The translations under genes and the position numbers were made by a program. Of a stretch of DNA of 20,406 nt, positions 1 through 7,243 are shown piece by piece. Every line of letters starts with the position of its first letter. Positions within the stretch are counted from its first letter, which is position 1. Source of the DNA: a virus. The notes below the pieces were generated by a model that saw nothing but the letters and a program-made list of their open reading frames with translations, did no database searches and was not told the origin of the DNA. The stretch is from the IMG/VR virus record IMGVR_UViG_3300032895_000081, positions 1 through 20,406 of that record. One strand, given 5' to 3'.

Positions 1-1170
1 GAACCTGGCGTTGCGCCACCCACGCTGCCGCAACCTGGTCAGCCTGGCCAGCCTGGAGGCGCTCCAGGTGGCGCACCGCCAGGTCAGCAGCTGCCAGCCC
101 CAGGCCAGCCACCGCGGCCACCAGCACCGCAGATGGCACCACCCGAACCTGGAGCCGCACCCATGCCGCGGGTGCCAGCTGCTGGTGCTGTCCCCAAGCC
201 AGGTGGCCCCGGTGGTGCGCCATCACCGGGGCACCAGGCCGCACAAGCCGCAGCGGCAGCTGTTGCTTCTGCTGAACGGGCACATCCTGTGCCTAAGAGC
301 GCCGCCAGTACTATGGATTCCGCACGGTCCGTGGACAGCTCAGACGGTCAGTATAAGGCTGCGCTGAGTGAACTGGATGCCCTGCGCCGTCATCTTAAAA
401 AGGGACGGCAGATTACCACCTGGCAGTGCCGTCATGTCACAGAAGGCACTCTGTCCAGCATTGCTGAGATGATAGCCAAAGGCATGAATGCCGACCAGGC
501 CGTGGACGTAGCGGAAATCCATTACACGCCCACGCCGCAGATAACCAAGGTCGGGCCTGAAGGCTACATTCACGGGTGGGAGTGCGTGGAACCCCCATGC
601 CGCAGCGTTGGCGACAAGCTGCTGCACGACGCTCACGGTGCCGGCACCATCACCAGTGTCGACCACGACGGCAACCTGCATGCCACATTCTCAGACGGCA
701 CGCACGGCCTGCTTGGCCACGATGCCGCCACCACAGTGCCAGCACTGGCCCCGCAGGTGAGGCCAGCCACTGCTGACGACTTTAAAGCCATCCCAGGCGT
801 CCCGCCCGATGCGCAAGGCGTAAGCGTCAGCTGGGCAGCGGGAATGGACCCAGGCGAATACCACGTTACAGCCGACCAGATGCAGCTGGCCATAAAGCAA
901 ATCCACCAGCTGCGTGACCGCTACCACGAGATTGAGCAGCAAGAACAGCAGCTGGCTTCCACCGAGCGGGAGGAAGCCAAAGAGCTGGCTAAAGCCAAAG
1001 GCAAACTGTCATGGCATCTGGGCACCATCCTGGCTGGGCTGGGCCTGGCTGCTGGGGCAGCCTTCACAGCGCTGTTCGCTGGGCCTGTTGTAGCTGGCGT
1101 AATCGCCGCAGTGGCTGGCGGCCTGCCATCTGTCGCCGTTGAGTGGATTGACTTCCACCACAAGTGGTAA
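1..1170 (+). CDS. Probable portal protein, C-terminal part (5' truncated by window edge)
   Basis: The frame is open from base 1, so this is the end of a gene that starts upstream; 389 residues are visible. The first ~80 residues are very rich in Pro, Gly and Gln. Next comes a segment around LDALRRHLKKGR with helical repeats, which resembles the C-terminal region of actinophage portal proteins. From about residue 184 there is a GPEGYIHGW module ending in a PPC motif, then an SH3-like stretch (GDKLLHDAHGAGTITSV). A charged Gln/Glu coiled coil (~300-335) leads into a hydrophobic Gly/Ala segment (~338-377) that could cross a membrane or form a helical hairpin. The next gene starts 9 bases later, so the two are probably co-transcribed. 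The portal call rests on this C-terminal similarity and on the position before the ParB/MuF/protease/capsid genes; the diagnostic portal core is outside the window. A minor head protein is the alternative. Confidence 0.6.
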   Translation, partial: EPGVAPPTLPQPGQPGQPGGAPGGAPPGQQLPAPGQPPRPPAPQMAPPEPGAAPMPRVPAAGAVPKPGGPGGAPSPGHQAAQAAAAAVASAERAHPVPKSAASTMDSARSVDSSDGQYKAALSELDALRRHLKKGRQITTWQCRHVTEGTLSSIAEMIAKGMNADQAVDVAEIHYTPTPQITKVGPEGYIHGWECVEPPCRSVGDKLLHDAHGAGTITSVDHDGNLHATFSDGTHGLLGHDAATTVPALAPQVRPATADDFKAIPGVPPDAQGVSVSWAAGMDPGEYHVTADQMQLAIKQIHQLRDRYHEIEQQEQQLASTEREEAKELAKAKGKLSWHLGTILAGLGLAAGAAFTALFAGPVVAGVIAAVAGGLPSVAVEWIDFHHKW

Positions 1171-1179
1171 GGAACACGC

Positions 1180-1359
1180 ATGAGCGATGAGCAGCCCCTG
1201 ACCCCGCAGCAAACCCAGGCCCTGGTAGTGAACGCACTCAAGCAGCTGATGCTGCAGCAAGGTGCCAGCGAGCAAGATGCCGAGGCAACCGCGCAGGCAC
1301 TGGTAGCTGAAGCACGTAAACAAGGTGAGCAGTGGCCAGGAACGCTGCCGCAGGCGTAA
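1180..1359 (+). CDS. Small hypothetical protein (59 aa) between portal and ParB-like genes
   Basis: This short gene starts at ATG 1180 and ends at TAA 1357-1359. It fills the gap between the portal-like gene and the ParB-like gene. An upstream AAGGAA-type ribosome site overlaps the end of the previous gene. The product is helical and rich in Gln and Ala (starts MSDEQPLTPQQTQALVVNAL) with no Cys, signal peptide or membrane segment. Its 3' end overlaps the start of the next gene by 28 bases, which suggests translational coupling. No family is recognised. It could be a small virion or assembly factor, but nothing in the sequence shows this. It is supported by tight packing and by filling an otherwise empty 161-base gap. 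Confidence 0.6.
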   Translation: MSDEQPLTPQQTQALVVNALKQLMLQQGASEQDAEATAQALVAEARKQGEQWPGTLPQA

Positions 1360-2099
1360 GCGTCAGCGCTGACCAGGTAGCCCGCCAGCTCAGTGCCGAC
1401 TACCCAGAGTCAGCACTGGACTGGGTTAAGCAGCTGACCTGGCACGGTCCGCAGGAGATACCGCTAGACCAGGTCGACTTCACTCACCGTCGGCGCTGGA
1501 ACGCCTGGAAGGAACCAGACCGCGTCAGCGAGATGGCAGCCAAAATAGCCAGCCGAGCGCAGCAAGGCAGGCGCATTAAGCCAGTCGTGCTGGTAGACAC
1601 ACCTGACACCGAGCGCAGCACCAACTACAAGGTGATAGACGGCCATCACCGCTCACTGGCCTACCGTCAGCTAGGCAAGCCAGTGTGGGGCTACGTTGCG
1701 AAAACAGACAGTAACACTGGTCCGTGGGACGAGTTCCACGCCCAGCAGTTCGATGCTGGCCAGCGTGAAACCACCGACGCGTTCGCAGCCAAATCAGCAA
1801 GCTGGCTGGCATGGGAATCTGACCGCCAGCAGGCTCAGCAGCTGGCTGACAGCCTGCAGCAGGCACTCCTGGCAGCGGTGGACACTGATGCTATCGCCCG
1901 CGACTGGGTGCAGGTCCTGTCCACGCAAAGTCTGGGACCAGGCGCAGCCGAAAGCTACCTGCTCACCCAGCTGCCGCGGGTACGTGGCGCACTGGAAGCC
2001 GTTCTCGGTCCAGCCTGGCAGCAGGCATGGGAACTGGGACAGCGCTCAGCGCACCACCAGCTGCTGGCCAGGCGTAACTCTACCTGCGGGCCTGAGTAA
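1332..2099 (+). CDS. ParB-like nuclease-domain phage protein
   Basis: The 255-residue product carries the ParB/sulfiredoxin-like signature: KVIDGHHRSLAYRQLGKPV (about residues 98-116), preceded by the IPLDQVDF strand and a PVVLVD strand. In this superfamily the DGHHR motif forms the nucleotide-binding/hydrolysis site. In phage head modules such domains often sit beside, or fused to, MuF minor capsid proteins, and their role in the virion is unclear. The GTG start at 1332 is chosen because an AAGGTGAG ribosome site lies just upstream inside the preceding gene. The C-terminal half is helical and Gln-rich, without recognised motifs. The 3' end overlaps the converging minus-strand gene by 20 bases, leaving no room for a terminator between them. 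The domain call is firm; chromosome-type partitioning is unlikely because no partner ParA or centromere-like repeats are seen. Confidence 0.8.
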   Translation: MARNAAAGVSVSADQVARQLSADYPESALDWVKQLTWHGPQEIPLDQVDFTHRRRWNAWKEPDRVSEMAAKIASRAQQGRRIKPVVLVDTPDTERSTNYKVIDGHHRSLAYRQLGKPVWGYVAKTDSNTGPWDEFHAQQFDAGQRETTDAFAAKSASWLAWESDRQQAQQLADSLQQALLAAVDTDAIARDWVQVLSTQSLGPGAAESYLLTQLPRVRGALEAVLGPAWQQAWELGQRSAHHQLLARRNSTCGPE

Positions 2100-2559
2100 T
2101 CCACTCCAGGGCACCTGGGGTTTCCGTCAGCTCTGGTGAGCAGAACGCAAATCCGCATGGCTCATCAGTCAGCTGGCAGTTGCCAAGCGGCCTGGTGAAC
2201 GAGTCAGCATCGAAGGTGACGCCCAGGTACCGCAGTCCAGGCTCACGCCAGGTGCGGTCGGTGACTTCGCCGTCCTGGCTGACTACCCAGGCGTGATGCA
2301 CCCACAGGCCGAACTCGTTCAGCGCAAACCCTTCCGCATACTGCAGTCCATCGGGGTCCAGCGCCGTCCATCCCATGGCTGTGAGCGCAGCGTTACGGAA
2401 GCACTGCTGTTGCTTCATCCACTGGCCGCGGCGCTTAACAGGCGGCTGCCATTCCTCGCCACGGTCAGCTATCGCATGCCAGACGTCAGCTTCAAGTGAC
2501 AGCCGCATACCGCGCGCAGCATCAGCACATCTGCGCGCGGTATCACGTAGTTCCGTCAT
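2080..2559 (-). CDS. Hypothetical phage protein with CFRNA...YAEGFAL...HHAWV motifs
   Basis: This 159-residue product has an ordered set of motifs: QQCFRNA, then QYAEGFAL, VHHAWVV, and DGEVTDRTW followed by YLGV. The order C-N, E-G, H-A-W, D-x-T-W recurs in a family of uncharacterised phage accessory proteins. The spaced Cys and His look like possible active-site residues of a papain-like or transglutaminase-like fold; that last step is inference. It is the last gene of a three-gene minus-strand cassette, 14 bases after its neighbour. The ATG at 2559 follows an AGGGAAACAGGG purine-rich ribosome site. The stop lies 20 bases inside the end of the plus-strand ParB-like gene. No membrane or signal sequence is visible. 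Confidence 0.75.
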   Translation of the reverse strand: MTELRDTARRCADAARGMRLSLEADVWHAIADRGEEWQPPVKRRGQWMKQQQCFRNAALTAMGWTALDPDGLQYAEGFALNEFGLWVHHAWVVSQDGEVTDRTWREPGLRYLGVTFDADSFTRPLGNCQLTDEPCGFAFCSPELTETPGALEWITQARR

Positions 2560-2573
2560 TCCCTGTTTCCCTT

Positions 2574-2870
2574 TCAGTCGTTGAAGACCGTGATATTGAA
2601 GTGGCCGGTCTTCCGCTGCTGACTGGGGTTAACTGGCTTCAGCTTCCAGTACAGCACCTCACCTTCGCTGTCCCGCTTCTCATGGTCCACAACGAACACC
2701 ATGTCGTCGTGACCAGGGTAGCGGCTCACCAGCGTGAGCCCAACATCGGCTGAGTCGTCATACACGCGGCCGAACCCGCCAATGTCTGACATCTCAGCAA
2801 CGAAGTTCCTGCTCTGCGGCACCCAGGTCAGCTGATCTGAGTGGACGTACGGATGTGGCGTGAGCAACAT
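2574..2870 (-). CDS. Hypothetical protein (98 aa), opposite-strand cassette
   Basis: The product is a 98-residue soluble protein with a mixed alpha/beta appearance: Tyr- and Asp-rich strands such as LTLVSRYPGHDDMVFVVDHE and LYWKLKPVNP. No Cys is present, nor any known catalytic motif. The start is well supported, because a perfect AAGGAGG ribosome site (complement of 2880-2886) lies 9 bases before ATG 2870 and overlaps the stop codon of the preceding gene, a classic coupled arrangement. The VSRYPGHDDMVFVVDHE wording, followed by a K-rich strand, recalls small phage proteins that describe display or formatting of hydrophilic sheets, but I do not recognise a family. It is probably an accessory function expressed separately from the virion genes. 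Confidence 0.7.
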   Translation of the reverse strand: MLLTPHPYVHSDQLTWVPQSRNFVAEMSDIGGFGRVYDDSADVGLTLVSRYPGHDDMVFVVDHEKRDSEGEVLYWKLKPVNPSQQRKTGHFNITVFND

Positions 2871-2884
2871 TTGCGGTTTCCTCC

Positions 2885-3265
2885 TTACCGCGTTGTGGTT
2901 ATGGCTAGCTGGCTGGCGGCTACTGGCTTGAACTCGAACCTGTCCAGGGCGTAGTAGCCGTCAGGGCAGAGGTCGCTGCCGTCTTCTATCTGGACGACAT
3001 CGCCTATGCTGAGCGACCGCAGCCTCAGCGCCCGGTAGTCAAGCGCAATCTGGTCTGGCTCACCAAAGTCGGGGTCTTCTCCGACGTTCAGCCGCCAGTA
3101 CACGTCCTCCAGCACGTGCTGGAGGTAGTCCTCGGGCTGCTCAAACTGGAACACCCTGACTAGCTGATGTGAGCGTGGCTGCGTGATTTGCTTGCCTGGC
3201 TCCAGCCGTGTGTTCAGCCCAAAGCTGGCATCACGGTCAGTGTTGTGCAGAATCGTAACCTTCAT
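2885..3265 (-). CDS. Hypothetical protein (126 aa), first gene of opposite-strand cassette
   Basis: This is the first gene of the minus-strand cassette. It has 126 residues, starting MKVTILHNTDRDASFG at ATG 3265 behind a GGAAACAGGGAA ribosome site. The sequence is mostly beta, with a Leu/Arg-rich VFQFEQPEDYLQHVLEDVYWRLNVGED segment and a C-terminal strand set around SIGDVVQIEDG and GYYALDRFEF. The SIGDVV...YYAL pattern and this overall layout resemble small proteins found repeatedly in actinophage and actinobacterial accessory regions, but no function is known to me. Transcription must begin in the 81 bases between it and the divergent MuF gene. I see no convincing -35/-10 pair there. Confidence 0.72.
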   Translation of the reverse strand: MKVTILHNTDRDASFGLNTRLEPGKQITQPRSHQLVRVFQFEQPEDYLQHVLEDVYWRLNVGEDPDFGEPDQIALDYRALRLRSLSIGDVVQIEDGSDLCPDGYYALDRFEFKPVAASQLAITTTR

Positions 3266-3346
3266 TTCCCTGTTTCCTTCTTTCCCTTTTGTGTGACAAC
3301 TACGTAAACGCCTGCTGCCTTCTGTTTATTTCCCCTAGGAGCCCCT

Positions 3347-6300
3347 GTGTCTGTGCCAGCTGCAGAAACTGCGGAAACCCAGCAGCCAGTTCAGCAACAG
3401 CCAGAACTCCAGCATCCCGTTCTTGATGCGCTCATAGCTGGCTATCTGCTCACCCATCCGCCGCTGGCACAGTTTATGCAGCGTCGCCGCAGCTACGTGG
3501 CAGGCATGTCAGGTACACGGCTTGCGCAGCTAGCACAGGTGCTGCATCAGGTTCAGCAGCAGGCACTGGCCGATGGTCAAGTTCCCGAACCTGAAGAAGT
3601 GAAACAGCAGCTGGATGCGGTGCTCGCCAGTCCCGCAGTCGGCGGTGCGCCAGACGGTCCAGCAGCCAGCTCAGCGGCTAACGTCGGCCAGACCGAAGTA
3701 TCCGCTGCCGTGGCTGAAGCCGCTCATGATACCTACCGCAACGCTGGCGTGGCAGCCACTGAATGGCTTACAGCAGAAGACGAAAAAGTATGCCCCATCT
3801 GCGCCGCTAACGAAGCCGCAGGCGCAGTGCCCATGGGCATGCCGTTTCCGTCTGGTGACCTTATGCCCCCAGCGCACCCACGGTGCCTACCTGGGAACAC
3901 TCTTGTAACGGCCAGTAGCCGTATCACGGGTGCAACCTCGCGGGTATACAACGGTGATCTCGTCAGCATCCGCACTCTGACGGGCAAGCTCCTCACCGCT
4001 ACCCCCAATCATCCGGTACTGACGAACCAGGGCTGGGTTCCTGCGGGCGTCGTGCAGGTAGGCGAGCAGGTAGTCACTAGCAGCTGGAGTCAGCGGGTGC
4101 GTGGCGTTGACAACAATCACCAGCACATGCCAGCCACTGTCAAGCAGGTAGCGGAAGCGTTTTTGCGCTCTGGCCAGGTGCTGTCCGCTGAAGTGCCAGT
4201 TGCCGCCGAAGATTTCCACGGCGATGGGGCCGGCAGTGAAATCTGCATTGTAGGGGCCTATCGCCGTCTGCCGACGCCATACAATGCCACGGTCGTCCAT
4301 AAATGTGGCCATCAGGTTTTCCAGCGGAGAGATGTTACCAGGCTTGGCTTCGCGCCCCTTGGCCGCCGCAACGCGCTTTTCGTCGGTAAGAGGCACTCCG
4401 CGCACCGCCGCATGCGCAGCGCTAACCAGCCGCTGGCGCTCCTCGGGGCTGGTCCTGGCCATACGCAGGTACATGCTGGTGCTTCGGCCCCTTGGCTCAA
4501 TGCCGTTCTCCACGAGCCGAAGCCGTACCACTGGTCGGCTGACGCCGAAGGCTTCGCTCAGCGCCTTCTCACTCTCTCCAGCGACATAGCGCTGGATGAG
4601 GTCGTCCACGTCGAAGTCGCTACGGCGAACACCCATGTTTACAACCTTGAAACCGAAAGTGGATGGTACATAGCCAACGGTATTGTAACCCACAACTGTC
4701 GGTGTACCCACACGCCGACTGACTATTACAGTGTCCCGCCGTACGTTCAGCAACGGGAAGGTGAGCCGCTGCGGTGGTTTGGCTGGCCTGACACGTCGCT
4801 GACTGAAGAACAGCGGCTGCAGAATAAGGGCTGGCACGATGCGTGGATGCACGAGGCGCGCGGTTTCCACGGTGAGTGGGCGGGAATAGACACCTTTATA
4901 CCTGGCATGAAACCAGCGCAAGGTGTTAAAGACCTGCAGACCGTAGTCAAGAACATATCTGGCGCTGGCGACCATGAAGTCACCTATGGCCGCATGCCGA
5001 CCTTGTGCCCAGCATGTAACGGCATCGGCGGAACATGCGAGCAGTGCGGCGGCACCGGCAAGCAGCCGACAGGGAAGTGCCTGAGCTGCGGCTGCGGCCT
5101 TCCCCATGACGACCACGGCGACCCGCGTAACATCACCCAGGACGACGTGCAGGCCGCGGCAGCTGCTGCTGAACTGCCTGGCGGTCAGGCAGCCAGCAAC
5201 ATAGCCGACTGGTACCGCAGCCAGCCTGATGCTGACGACGCACCCACCGCTAAGGTGCTCACCGCAGATGAGATAGCCCGCATAGACGACGCACTGATGC
5301 ATGCGTACAAAAAGAAGTCACCCCGTGGTAATGCTCAGACGCTACGTGATTACTGGTCAGGCCACGGGCACGCTGGACCATCACACGGTGCTGAACGTGA
5401 CGCCATAGCCTGGGGCACACCAGGCGACTTCGACAGGTGCGTCGCCATGGTGACCACTCACGCGAAGATGTCACCTGAGCAGGCTAAAGGTTACTGCGCT
5501 GAGCGGCATCATGATGCGCTTGGCATATGGCCAGCCACGCACGCTAAGGACATCCGCGAGGCTTCGGGTGGGAGCAAGAAGCACGTCTCCATCGCCGACC
5601 TGGTGAAAGCCGGCCCAGAGGGCTATATCCACGGCTGGATTTGTGTCCGCCCGCCCTGCGGTGAAAAAGACAGCCTCCACCTGGAAGAGAACGAGCAGGC
5701 CACGTTCAGCATCCCAGGTCACGGAATGATGGCCAGCTACCGCATTGTGCACGGCGGTACTGGCCAGCAGCTGGGCACCGTCCGCCCGACAGGTGACCGC
5801 GAACACGGCGTCCAGTTCGCCGCGTACAACAACACCAACGTCCACACTCCTTCTGCTGTGGGGGATGACCCAGCGAGCGGCCTGCGGCAGGTAGCCCGCG
5901 AGCATGACCTGCGGCTGCTGCGTGACAAAGCCAGTGCCGCTGGGTTCACCGAACCAAGACGGCAGCTGGACAATGCCCGCAACCAGCTGATGGGCGGCCG
6001 TGAAGACGCTGCTGCGGAGTCGCTGCGGAGCGCGCAGCAAACACTGGACGCGATACCGCCAGTTACCGACCCGCGTGGCTTCTCCAACGCTAAAGATGTA
6101 GCCCAGCTGCGTAACGGCGTCGTGGACCTTTACCATGACCTAACTGGCGATGAGCTGCCTGAGCGGAAACTGGAAGTCCCTGACGAGCCATGGGCTAAAA
6201 CAGGGAAGATACGCCGCAGCCAGCTAGAAGTTCACTGGGGTGACGGCAGCCATGCTGAGGTCATCCATAAGCCCACCGGGATTCAGGTTGGCACAATTGA

Positions 6301-7243
6301 CCAGGAGTGGCTCAGCAAAAGGCAGCCGCATCTGGCTAAGGGCACCATTGCCAGCGACAGCAAAGCCTATTACACAGGCCGGCATGCTGACGGCAGCGTG
6401 GTGTCGTTTGCTGCCAGTGATGCTAAGCAGCCAGGTGCAGACAAAGCACTCACCCGCCTGATTGATGCTCATAACAAGCGGCTGGAGCCAGCGCCGCCAC
6501 GTGAACCAGAACCACCCGTGCCAGCGTTGCCTGACAAGCCACCAGACTGGTTCCTGGCCGACCACTCCATCAACTCTGACAGCCTTGACAGTTTGAGCGG
6601 CACCTACACCCAGGAGCAGCTGGCCCGCGCGCACCAGCAGATACGTGACCAGCTTAACCACCAGGCCCGCTATGTGCCGAACGTGGTTGCCCGTGCCAAA
6701 GTGAACGTCACCAAGCCAACTGGCGGGGGAGTGCGCAGCAACTGGCTTGGCGAGCACTACGGCACCAACGGCACCATCAACATCAAGCCTGAGATTCTGG
6801 ACTCCCTCGGGGACCCAGTCAAGAACGACCGCACGCTGGTGAGCGGCCAGGGCACCTGGTGGCCGCCAGCAGACGATAAGTGGTCGCTGGCTGATACGGT
6901 GCTAGCACATGAGATAGGCCACGGCGTGGCTGACCGTGGCCTCAGCGCACGGTACGCCGGCCCTGACCTGTGGAAGAAAATAGCTGACGGCATTGGCGTC
7001 ATGCCGCCGATGGACCTGGAAAAAAAGAGCAAGTTCGACTACGAGCAGGCTGTTAACCGCTGGATTGGCTCAAACAAAGCCAAAATTGCCAGGGAAGTGT
7101 CTGACTACGGTTCCGCCAACATGAATGAGATGCTGGCGGAACTGTGGCAGGAGTACACGCAGTCGTCTAACCCGCGGGCTGCGGCTAAAGCCTACGGCGA
7201 ATACGTGATGCGTTATCTTAAGGACAGAGAGAAGCAGCCGTGA
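3347..7243 (+). CDS. MuF-type minor capsid protein, intein-containing, with zinc and HEIGH peptidase domains
   Basis: The 1298-residue precursor becomes 1027 residues after removal of an intein (residues 180-450). GTG 3347 follows TAGGAG at 5 bases. Residues ~1-130 are helical. The MuF (SPP1 gp7/Mu gpF) core follows: WLTAEDEKVCPICAANEAAG (C149, C152), then PPAHPR, which after splicing continues CRCTHTP. MuF proteins are minor head proteins near the portal, injected or needed for assembly. After the intein come a DnaJ-like zinc module (C554 onward, CPACNGIGGTCEQCGGTG), a WGTPGDFDRCV domain (~689-730), a GPEGYIHGW module (~756), a helical region, a Pro-rich linker (~1047-1067) and a metallopeptidase-like domain with HEIGH at 1188-1192 and a later NEMLAELWQEY segment that may give the third ligand. 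MuF proteins with C-terminal effector domains are known from temperate phages. Whether this domain acts on virion or host proteins is unknown. Confidence 0.88.
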   Translation: MSVPAAETAETQQPVQQQPELQHPVLDALIAGYLLTHPPLAQFMQRRRSYVAGMSGTRLAQLAQVLHQVQQQALADGQVPEPEEVKQQLDAVLASPAVGGAPDGPAASSAANVGQTEVSAAVAEAAHDTYRNAGVAATEWLTAEDEKVCPICAANEAAGAVPMGMPFPSGDLMPPAHPRCLPGNTLVTASSRITGATSRVYNGDLVSIRTLTGKLLTATPNHPVLTNQGWVPAGVVQVGEQVVTSSWSQRVRGVDNNHQHMPATVKQVAEAFLRSGQVLSAEVPVAAEDFHGDGAGSEICIVGAYRRLPTPYNATVVHKCGHQVFQRRDVTRLGFAPLGRRNALFVGKRHSAHRRMRSANQPLALLGAGPGHTQVHAGASAPWLNAVLHEPKPYHWSADAEGFAQRLLTLSSDIALDEVVHVEVATANTHVYNLETESGWYIANGIVTHNCRCTHTPTDYYSVPPYVQQREGEPLRWFGWPDTSLTEEQRLQNKGWHDAWMHEARGFHGEWAGIDTFIPGMKPAQGVKDLQTVVKNISGAGDHEVTYGRMPTLCPACNGIGGTCEQCGGTGKQPTGKCLSCGCGLPHDDHGDPRNITQDDVQAAAAAAELPGGQAASNIADWYRSQPDADDAPTAKVLTADEIARIDDALMHAYKKKSPRGNAQTLRDYWSGHGHAGPSHGAERDAIAWGTPGDFDRCVAMVTTHAKMSPEQAKGYCAERHHDALGIWPATHAKDIREASGGSKKHVSIADLVKAGPEGYIHGWICVRPPCGEKDSLHLEENEQATFSIPGHGMMASYRIVHGGTGQQLGTVRPTGDREHGVQFAAYNNTNVHTPSAVGDDPASGLRQVAREHDLRLLRDKASAAGFTEPRRQLDNARNQLMGGREDAAAESLRSAQQTLDAIPPVTDPRGFSNAKDVAQLRNGVVDLYHDLTGDELPERKLEVPDEPWAKTGKIRRSQLEVHWGDGSHAEVIHKPTGIQVGTIDQEWLSKRQPHLAKGTIASDSKAYYTGRHADGSVVSFAASDAKQPGADKALTRLIDAHNKRLEPAPPREPEPPVPALPDKPPDWFLADHSINSDSLDSLSGTYTQEQLARAHQQIRDQLNHQARYVPNVVARAKVNVTKPTGGGVRSNWLGEHYGTNGTINIKPEILDSLGDPVKNDRTLVSGQGTWWPPADDKWSLADTVLAHEIGHGVADRGLSARYAGPDLWKKIADGIGVMPPMDLEKKSKFDYEQAVNRWIGSNKAKIAREVSDYGSANMNEMLAELWQEYTQSSNPRAAAKAYGEYVMRYLKDREKQP
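3887..4636 (-). CDS. Antisense homing endonuclease (HTH + Vsr/EDxHD-like nuclease) nested inside intein 1
   Basis: The complementary strand of intein 1 encodes a 249-residue protein with strong coding features. ATG 4636 has AAGG 9 bases upstream (TCAAGGTTGTAAAC). Residues ~8-50 form a helix-turn-helix (LIQRYVAGESEKALSEAFGV, then SRPVVRLRLVENGIEPRG) typical of DNA-recognition parts of phage homing enzymes. Residues ~104-180 resemble a Vsr/EDxHD/DUF559-type nuclease: E106 in a helix, then YNADF (D132), VEIFGGNWH (E141, W147, H148), an Arg/Lys helix, and GWHVLVIVV. The TAG stop is antisense to intein codon 2 (CTA), so the gene lies wholly within the intein. Codons are GC-rich at third positions in this frame. 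The frame is also open further upstream to 5302, but no meaningful protein is seen there. Presumed role: cutting intein-free MuF alleles to spread the intein. Confidence 0.82.
   Translation of the reverse strand: MGVRRSDFDVDDLIQRYVAGESEKALSEAFGVSRPVVRLRLVENGIEPRGRSTSMYLRMARTSPEERQRLVSAAHAAVRGVPLTDEKRVAAAKGREAKPGNISPLENLMATFMDDRGIVWRRQTAIGPYNADFTAGPIAVEIFGGNWHFSGQHLARAQKRFRYLLDSGWHVLVIVVNATHPLTPAASDYLLAYLHDARRNPALVRQYRMIGGSGEELARQSADADEITVVYPRGCTRDTATGRYKSVPR
4682..4687 (-). promoter_or_regulatory. Candidate -10 element (TACAAT) for the antisense endonuclease
   Basis: Read on the minus strand, TACAAT lies about 46 bases upstream of the antisense endonuclease ATG, within the block G codons of the intein. 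No good -35 hexamer is visible at 16-18 bases, so this is weak. If real, promoter, ribosome site, gene and stop all sit inside the mobile element. Confidence 0.22.

Larger units (their letters stand above)
3884..4696 (+). other. Intein 1 (271 aa) in the MuF capsid protein
   Basis: The splicing element runs from C180 to N450 of the MuF precursor. Block A is CLPGNTLVTASS. Block B is LTATPNHPVLTNQGW, with the expected T-x-x-H. Block F is THVYNLETESGWYIAN and block G is GIVTHN, followed by Cys+1. These are the residues of a class 1 intein: Cys1, block-B His, penultimate His, terminal Asn, Cys+1. Insertion splits the most conserved MuF site, between PPAHPR and CRC, so unspliced protein would lack its metal-binding motif. 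About 170 residues between blocks B and F look like no endonuclease in this frame, being low-coherence sequence with scattered Cys and His. That stretch is the complement of a nuclease gene on the other strand. Splicing is inferred from intact motifs. Confidence 0.93.

Noticed and set aside
4637-5302. Upstream 222-codon extension of the antisense endonuclease frame
   Set aside because: It is opposite conserved MuF sequence outside the intein, shows no motif, and has Cys/Val-rich shadow composition. The ATG at 4636 with AAGG upstream gives a compact HTH-nuclease protein.
5471-6136. 221-codon minus-strand frame opposite the MuF gene
   Set aside because: The sense strand has clear domain sequence here, and the antisense product has no recognisable motif.
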